Both the position numbers and the translations under genes were made by a program. From Clostridiales bacterium UBA1758 (lineage in GTDB: Bacteria > Bacillota > Clostridia > Oscillospirales > UBA1758), in contig DCHG01000056.1 of assembly GCA_002315595.1 (NCBI GenBank), forward strand, positions 10,495 to 35,022: a stretch of 24,528 bases of DNA, given 5' to 3'. Positions 21,780 through 24,528 of this stretch are shown piece after piece; the stretch's first letter is position 1, and each line of letters starts with the position of its first letter. Under the pieces are notes generated by a model that saw nothing but the letters and a program-made list of their open reading frames with translations, searched no databases and was not told the DNA's origin.

Positions 21780-22641
21780 TGAAGTCCAGTACGCAGTTTT
21801 TCAGTTTTTCAAGACTGCCGCGACCTTCTTTTTCGGGAAGCATCCCCATACCGAGTTCCCGAATTGCGGCAGGCTCGACGGGCAGACAGAGTACATCGTC
21901 GATGTTCCCTCGGATCATCAGTTCAGACATCATTGAAATTCCGAGCCCCTTGCTCACCATGCGAATGACGGTTTCGTCATCCACGCGGGAGGGCTTGACA
22001 TCCAATCGCACGCCGACCTTGGAGAGCGCGGCGTTGATATCGAGATCAAAGCGACCGTAGGGCATAATGAAATCACAGCCCGCAAATTTTTCCAAAGGAA
22101 AGGTCTTTTCGTCTCCGACGGGGTAATTTCGCGGCAAAATAGCGTACATCGGCTCATTGTACAGCGATAACCATGCACAGTTTTTGAATTTTTGCCGACT
22201 TGCGAAGATGACGTCCGTTTTACCCTGTTCAAGCAGTTCAAACGGCTCCAATGCGTGGTCGACCATTCGAAGATCGACATTGACATCGGGACATACACGC
22301 CGGAAACGGTATAGAATTTCCGGCATCCATCGCATAGCAATACTTGCATATGCCGCAATTCGTATGCTTTCGCCCTTTTGCTCTCCGATCTGTTCGATTT
22401 GATTTTCCAAATTTGCGTTTGCTCGAAGAAATTCGCGGATGGCGGGCATCAATTTTTTCCCCTCCGACGTCAGGGAGATGCCGTTGTGATTTCTTTGCAC
22501 GATGCGAAACCCGATCTCGCGTTCAAGACTGTCCACGAGATGCGTCAGCCCGGATTGTGTGTAACCGACCGCTTCGGATGCTTTCGAAAAACTGCCGAGA
22601 TCCACGGCGGTCATTAAAATTTCAAGTTTTTTACTTTCCAC
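21754..22641 (-). CDS. LysR-family transcriptional regulator
   Basis: A 295-residue LysR-type regulator, the normal family length. The winged helix-turn-helix covers residues 1-60 (LEILMTAVDLGSFSKASEAV, then YTQSGLTHLVDSLEREIGF) and is followed by the effector-binding domain (ESIRIAAYASIAMRWMPEIL onward). The start is taken as GTG at 22641 because AGGA lies 7 bases upstream and the product then begins in register with the family; the ATG at 22722 would overlap the promoter. It is divergent from the brnQ-type gene with the promoters interleaved, the usual arrangement for a LysR protein and its target. The ligand is unknown, perhaps a branched-chain amino acid or its catabolite. Confidence 0.93.
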   Translation of the reverse strand: MESKKLEILMTAVDLGSFSKASEAVGYTQSGLTHLVDSLEREIGFRIVQRNHNGISLTSEGKKLMPAIREFLRANANLENQIEQIGEQKGESIRIAAYASIAMRWMPEILYRFRRVCPDVNVDLRMVDHALEPFELLEQGKTDVIFASRQKFKNCAWLSLYNEPMYAILPRNYPVGDEKTFPLEKFAGCDFIMPYGRFDLDINAALSKVGVRLDVKPSRVDDETVIRMVSKGLGISMMSELMIRGNIDDVLCLPVEPAAIRELGMGMLPEKEGRGSLEKLKNCVLDFIKEKRGQN

Positions 22642-22701
22642 GGGTCCGTCCTTTCCGAATGACGAGGGATCGTCATAGGTATTACATTTTGTCATATTAC
22701 T

Positions 22702-22730
22702 ATTATAACCTATCGTTTCCAAATCGTCGA
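22702..22730 (-). promoter_or_regulatory. promoter for the lysR-type gene
   Basis: On the minus strand TCGACG (22725-22730), 17 bases, TATAAT (22702-22707). Its -35 lies 9 bases from the -10 of the divergent brnQ promoter, so the two promoter regions interpenetrate. Confidence 0.65.
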
Positions 22731-22737
22731 GGGCAAT

Positions 22738-22745
22738 GCTATAAT
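22738..22745 (+). promoter_or_regulatory. extended -10 element for brnQ
   Basis: TGC-TATAAT with -10 at 22740-22745, about 30 bases before the brnQ start. The -35 region (TTCCAA at 18 bases) is poor, consistent with dependence on the TGn extension or on activation by the neighbouring LysR protein. Confidence 0.6.
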
Positions 22746-22774
22746 TTATTTATAAACTCGAAAGGAATACTCCC

Positions 22775-24142
22775 ATGAAACTGAAAAAACTCAACTTAAA
22801 ACAAAAAATACTTGTTGCGGGGACATTGTTCGGAATGTTTTTCGGAGCAGGAAATCTGATCTTCCCGGTACATCTCGGTCAGATTGCGGGATCCAATATG
22901 CTGCCCGCGACCATCGGCTTTATCATCACCGCCGTCGGAATACCGATCCTCGGTGTTGCGGCGATTGGCAATACCCACTCCGACGGATTGCAGTCGTTGT
23001 CGAGCAAGGTCGGCAGGGGATATGGTTATTTTTTCACGATGTTGCTTTATCTCACGATCGGTCCGTTTTTTGCAATTCCGCGTTGTGCTACCGTTTCCTT
23101 CTCGACAGGTGTTTTCCCGCTTTTCGGGGAAGACGCAAACGAGGCGTTGATGTTGTTCCTTTTTTCGGCGGCCTTTTTTGCCGTTGTTTTGGCGGCGTCT
23201 CTTTATCCGGGAAAGATCACCGTTTGGATCGGAAAGATCATCAACCCCATTTTTCTTGTATTTCTTTTGATTTTGGTTGTCAGCGCACTCATTCATCCAG
23301 GTGCAACGGTTTCCGCCGTTATCCCTGCCGATGGCTACACCACGGGATCGTCCGCGTTGTTTTCGGGGATCATTGAAGGCTATGGCACGATGGACGCCAT
23401 CGCCGGATTAGCCTTCGGCATCGTCGTCATCGACATCATCCGCGGCATGGGGATCAAAGAGGACGGCGCAGTTGCACGCGATGTTTTGAACTCCGGCGTG
23501 TTGACGGGGATTTTGATGGCGGCGATCTATGTGCTTACCATTCTCATAGGCACTCAGTCCCGCGGATTGTTCGAAACCTCCGCCAACGGCGGAATTGCCC
23601 TTGCGCAGATTTCGGGACATTATCTCGGAAAAATCGGCAATATCGTCCTTGCCGTTACGATCACCTTTGCCTGTTTAAAAACCTCCATCGGACTTGTTAC
23701 GAGTTGTGCATATACCTTTGAAAAGATGTTTCCGAAGTTCTTAAACTATAAGATTTGGGCGATCGTTTTTACCGTGTTTTCCTTTGCGGTGTCGAATATC
23801 GGCCTTTCCGCGATCATCAACTATTCGCTCCCTGCGCTGATGCTTCTGTACCCCTTGGCGATCACGCTGATCATTATGGCACTCACGGGGAAGGCATTCG
23901 GTCACGATAAAGCGGTCTACGTTTCCGTGACGGCGTTTACAATGGTCGCGGCGATTTTTGACTTTTTGAAGACACTGCCCGACAATGTTCGGCAGATCCT
24001 TCATATCGCGCCCGTGACCGCCTTCGGGGCAAAGATATTGCCGTTCTTTGACATCGGTCTTGGGTGGGTGGTTCCCGCCGCAATCGGATTTATCATCGGA
24101 ATGGCGATTTACTTCCGAAAAGCCAAAACAACCGCAAAATAA
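22775..24142 (+). CDS. brnQ: branched-chain amino acid transport carrier, BrnQ family
   Basis: A 455-residue integral membrane carrier of the LIVCS family, which takes up leucine, isoleucine and valine with sodium or protons. The N-terminal signature GMFFGAGNLIFPVHLGQIAG is present at about 20-39, followed by about 12 hydrophobic segments with the typical GPFFAIPRCATVSFSTG stretch near 95-113. Length matches the family. The ATG at 22775 follows AAAGGAA at about 8 bases. It is divergent from the LysR-type gene and ends in a terminator that overlaps the promoter of the next gene. Specificity among branched-chain amino acids cannot be read from sequence. Confidence 0.95.
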   Translation: MKLKKLNLKQKILVAGTLFGMFFGAGNLIFPVHLGQIAGSNMLPATIGFIITAVGIPILGVAAIGNTHSDGLQSLSSKVGRGYGYFFTMLLYLTIGPFFAIPRCATVSFSTGVFPLFGEDANEALMLFLFSAAFFAVVLAASLYPGKITVWIGKIINPIFLVFLLILVVSALIHPGATVSAVIPADGYTTGSSALFSGIIEGYGTMDAIAGLAFGIVVIDIIRGMGIKEDGAVARDVLNSGVLTGILMAAIYVLTILIGTQSRGLFETSANGGIALAQISGHYLGKIGNIVLAVTITFACLKTSIGLVTSCAYTFEKMFPKFLNYKIWAIVFTVFSFAVSNIGLSAIINYSLPALMLLYPLAITLIIMALTGKAFGHDKAVYVSVTAFTMVAAIFDFLKTLPDNVRQILHIAPVTAFGAKILPFFDIGLGWVVPAAIGFIIGMAIYFRKAKTTAK

Positions 24143-24144
24143 GG

Positions 24145-24182
24145 AAAAAGGTACCGAAAGTCGATGAACTTCGGTACCTTTT
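24145..24182 (+). terminator. terminator after brnQ
   Basis: GGTACCGAA (24150-24158) pairs with TTCGGTACC (24170-24178), extended by two pairs across a bulge, then TTTT. As precede the stem. The -10 of the following gene begins 5 bases after the T-run. Confidence 0.82.
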
Positions 24183-24184
24183 GT

Positions 24185-24192
24185 GCTATAAT
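24185..24192 (+). promoter_or_regulatory. extended -10 promoter for the pqqD-like gene
   Basis: TGC-TATAAT with -10 at 24187-24192. The spacer and any -35 fall inside the right arm and loop of the brnQ terminator. The bases TTTTGTGCTATAATAT around it are identical to those of the secA promoter (minus strand). Confidence 0.6.
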
Positions 24193-24234
24193 ATTGGAAA
24201 TGAGAACGGTTTATTGAAAGAGGAATTTTAACTT

Positions 24235-24492
24235 ATGAAACTGAAATATCAACTGTCCGTGACGAAGATCGACGGCGAATATATGGCGGTGCCGACAGAG
24301 GGTGAATTTCACGGGATTATTCGGATGAATGAAACGACGGCGGATATTTTAAAATGCCTTGAAACGGATTTAAGTGAGGACGTGATCGTGGCGAAATTGG
24401 CGACGGTCTACGACGCGTCGACGGACGATTTGCGCAAAAGTGTTGCCGAGGTCATCAAATCGCTACGTAATAACGGCTTGATTATGGAGTGA
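24235..24492 (+). CDS. PqqD-like small protein (RiPP recognition element fold)
   Basis: An 85-residue protein with the PqqD pattern: an N-terminal beta portion (KYQLSVTKIDGEYMAVP), the MNETTADILKCLETD helix, a VIVAKLATVYDAS helix-turn, and the closing helix ending NNGLIME. PqqD-family proteins are peptide-binding chaperones that bring a precursor peptide to a radical SAM or other modifying enzyme; in Bacillota they are often stand-alone parts of RiPP or peptide-maturation loci. AGAGGAA lies about 9 bases before the ATG at 24235. Only 36 bases follow its stop before the window ends, so any partner enzyme, transporter or precursor gene lies beyond. It has its own promoter. Confidence 0.85.
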   Translation: MKLKYQLSVTKIDGEYMAVPTEGEFHGIIRMNETTADILKCLETDLSEDVIVAKLATVYDASTDDLRKSVAEVIKSLRNNGLIME

Positions 24493-24528
24493 GGCGGGAT
24501 AACATCCACCGCACATTTCGCTTTCAAA

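Noticed and set aside
1..24528. CRISPR array, transposon ends, tRNA or rRNA genes, prophage genes
   Set aside because: No spaced direct repeats, transposase motifs, cloverleaf-like segments or rRNA signatures were seen on either strand.

Overview
The window looks like chromosomal DNA of an anaerobic Gram-positive bacterium of the Bacillota, most likely class Clostridia. The grounds are the conserved rpsO-pnp-M16 peptidase order, the lipoprotein solute-binding protein of the DUF3502 type, an S-layer-homology surface protein, an ArsC/Spx-like protein, a glycyl radical enzyme with its activase, strong AGGAGG-type ribosome sites and TTGACA/TATAAT promoters. The species cannot be named from sequence alone. 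I see no tRNA, rRNA, CRISPR array, insertion sequence, phage gene or plasmid origin. Every gap between genes is shorter than 300 bases.

Layout. (1) 1-6710, minus strand: core genes rpsO, pnp, an M16 zinc peptidase and secA, the last cut at the window start. The rpsO and pnp leaders are rich in RNA structure. (2) 6954-9038: a SLOG-like protein and a nitrilase-superfamily amidohydrolase form a tight pair, divergent from a TetR-type regulator with a textbook promoter. (3) 9167-12521, minus: a chloramphenicol acetyltransferase-like protein, an orphan sugar-type substrate-binding lipoprotein, and a SpoU/TrmH RNA methyltransferase. (4) 12667-14374, plus: a YczE-like membrane protein followed closely by an SLH-domain exported protein. 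(5) 14444-17978, minus: an intracellular-looking GH20 glycosidase behind a GNAT-MutY fusion protein. (6) 18121-21674, plus: a compact four-gene operon of ArsC/Spx-like protein, glycyl radical enzyme (GRE), GRE-activating radical SAM enzyme and a small two-TM protein, with 4-base ATGA overlaps at the last two junctions. (7) 21754-24492: a LysR regulator divergent from a BrnQ branched-chain amino acid carrier, then a PqqD-like small protein at the window edge that may open a peptide-modification locus lying outside.

How they fit. Region 1 is housekeeping (translation, RNA decay, protein export). The rest is accessory metabolism: amide hydrolysis, glycan and sugar handling, amino acid uptake and one radical-chemistry operon. 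The best candidate for something undescribed is the GRE operon. Its enzyme has a C-x-E active-site motif and an unusual W-G-W glycyl loop, is short at 661 residues, and has no downstream aldehyde or alcohol dehydrogenase or microcompartment genes in view. Second-tier candidates are the GNAT-MutY fusion, the SLOG-nitrilase pair, and the long RNA stem just upstream of pnp.

Start codons were chosen from ribosome binding sites and often differ from the longest open frame: the SLOG gene starts at TTG and lysR at GTG.
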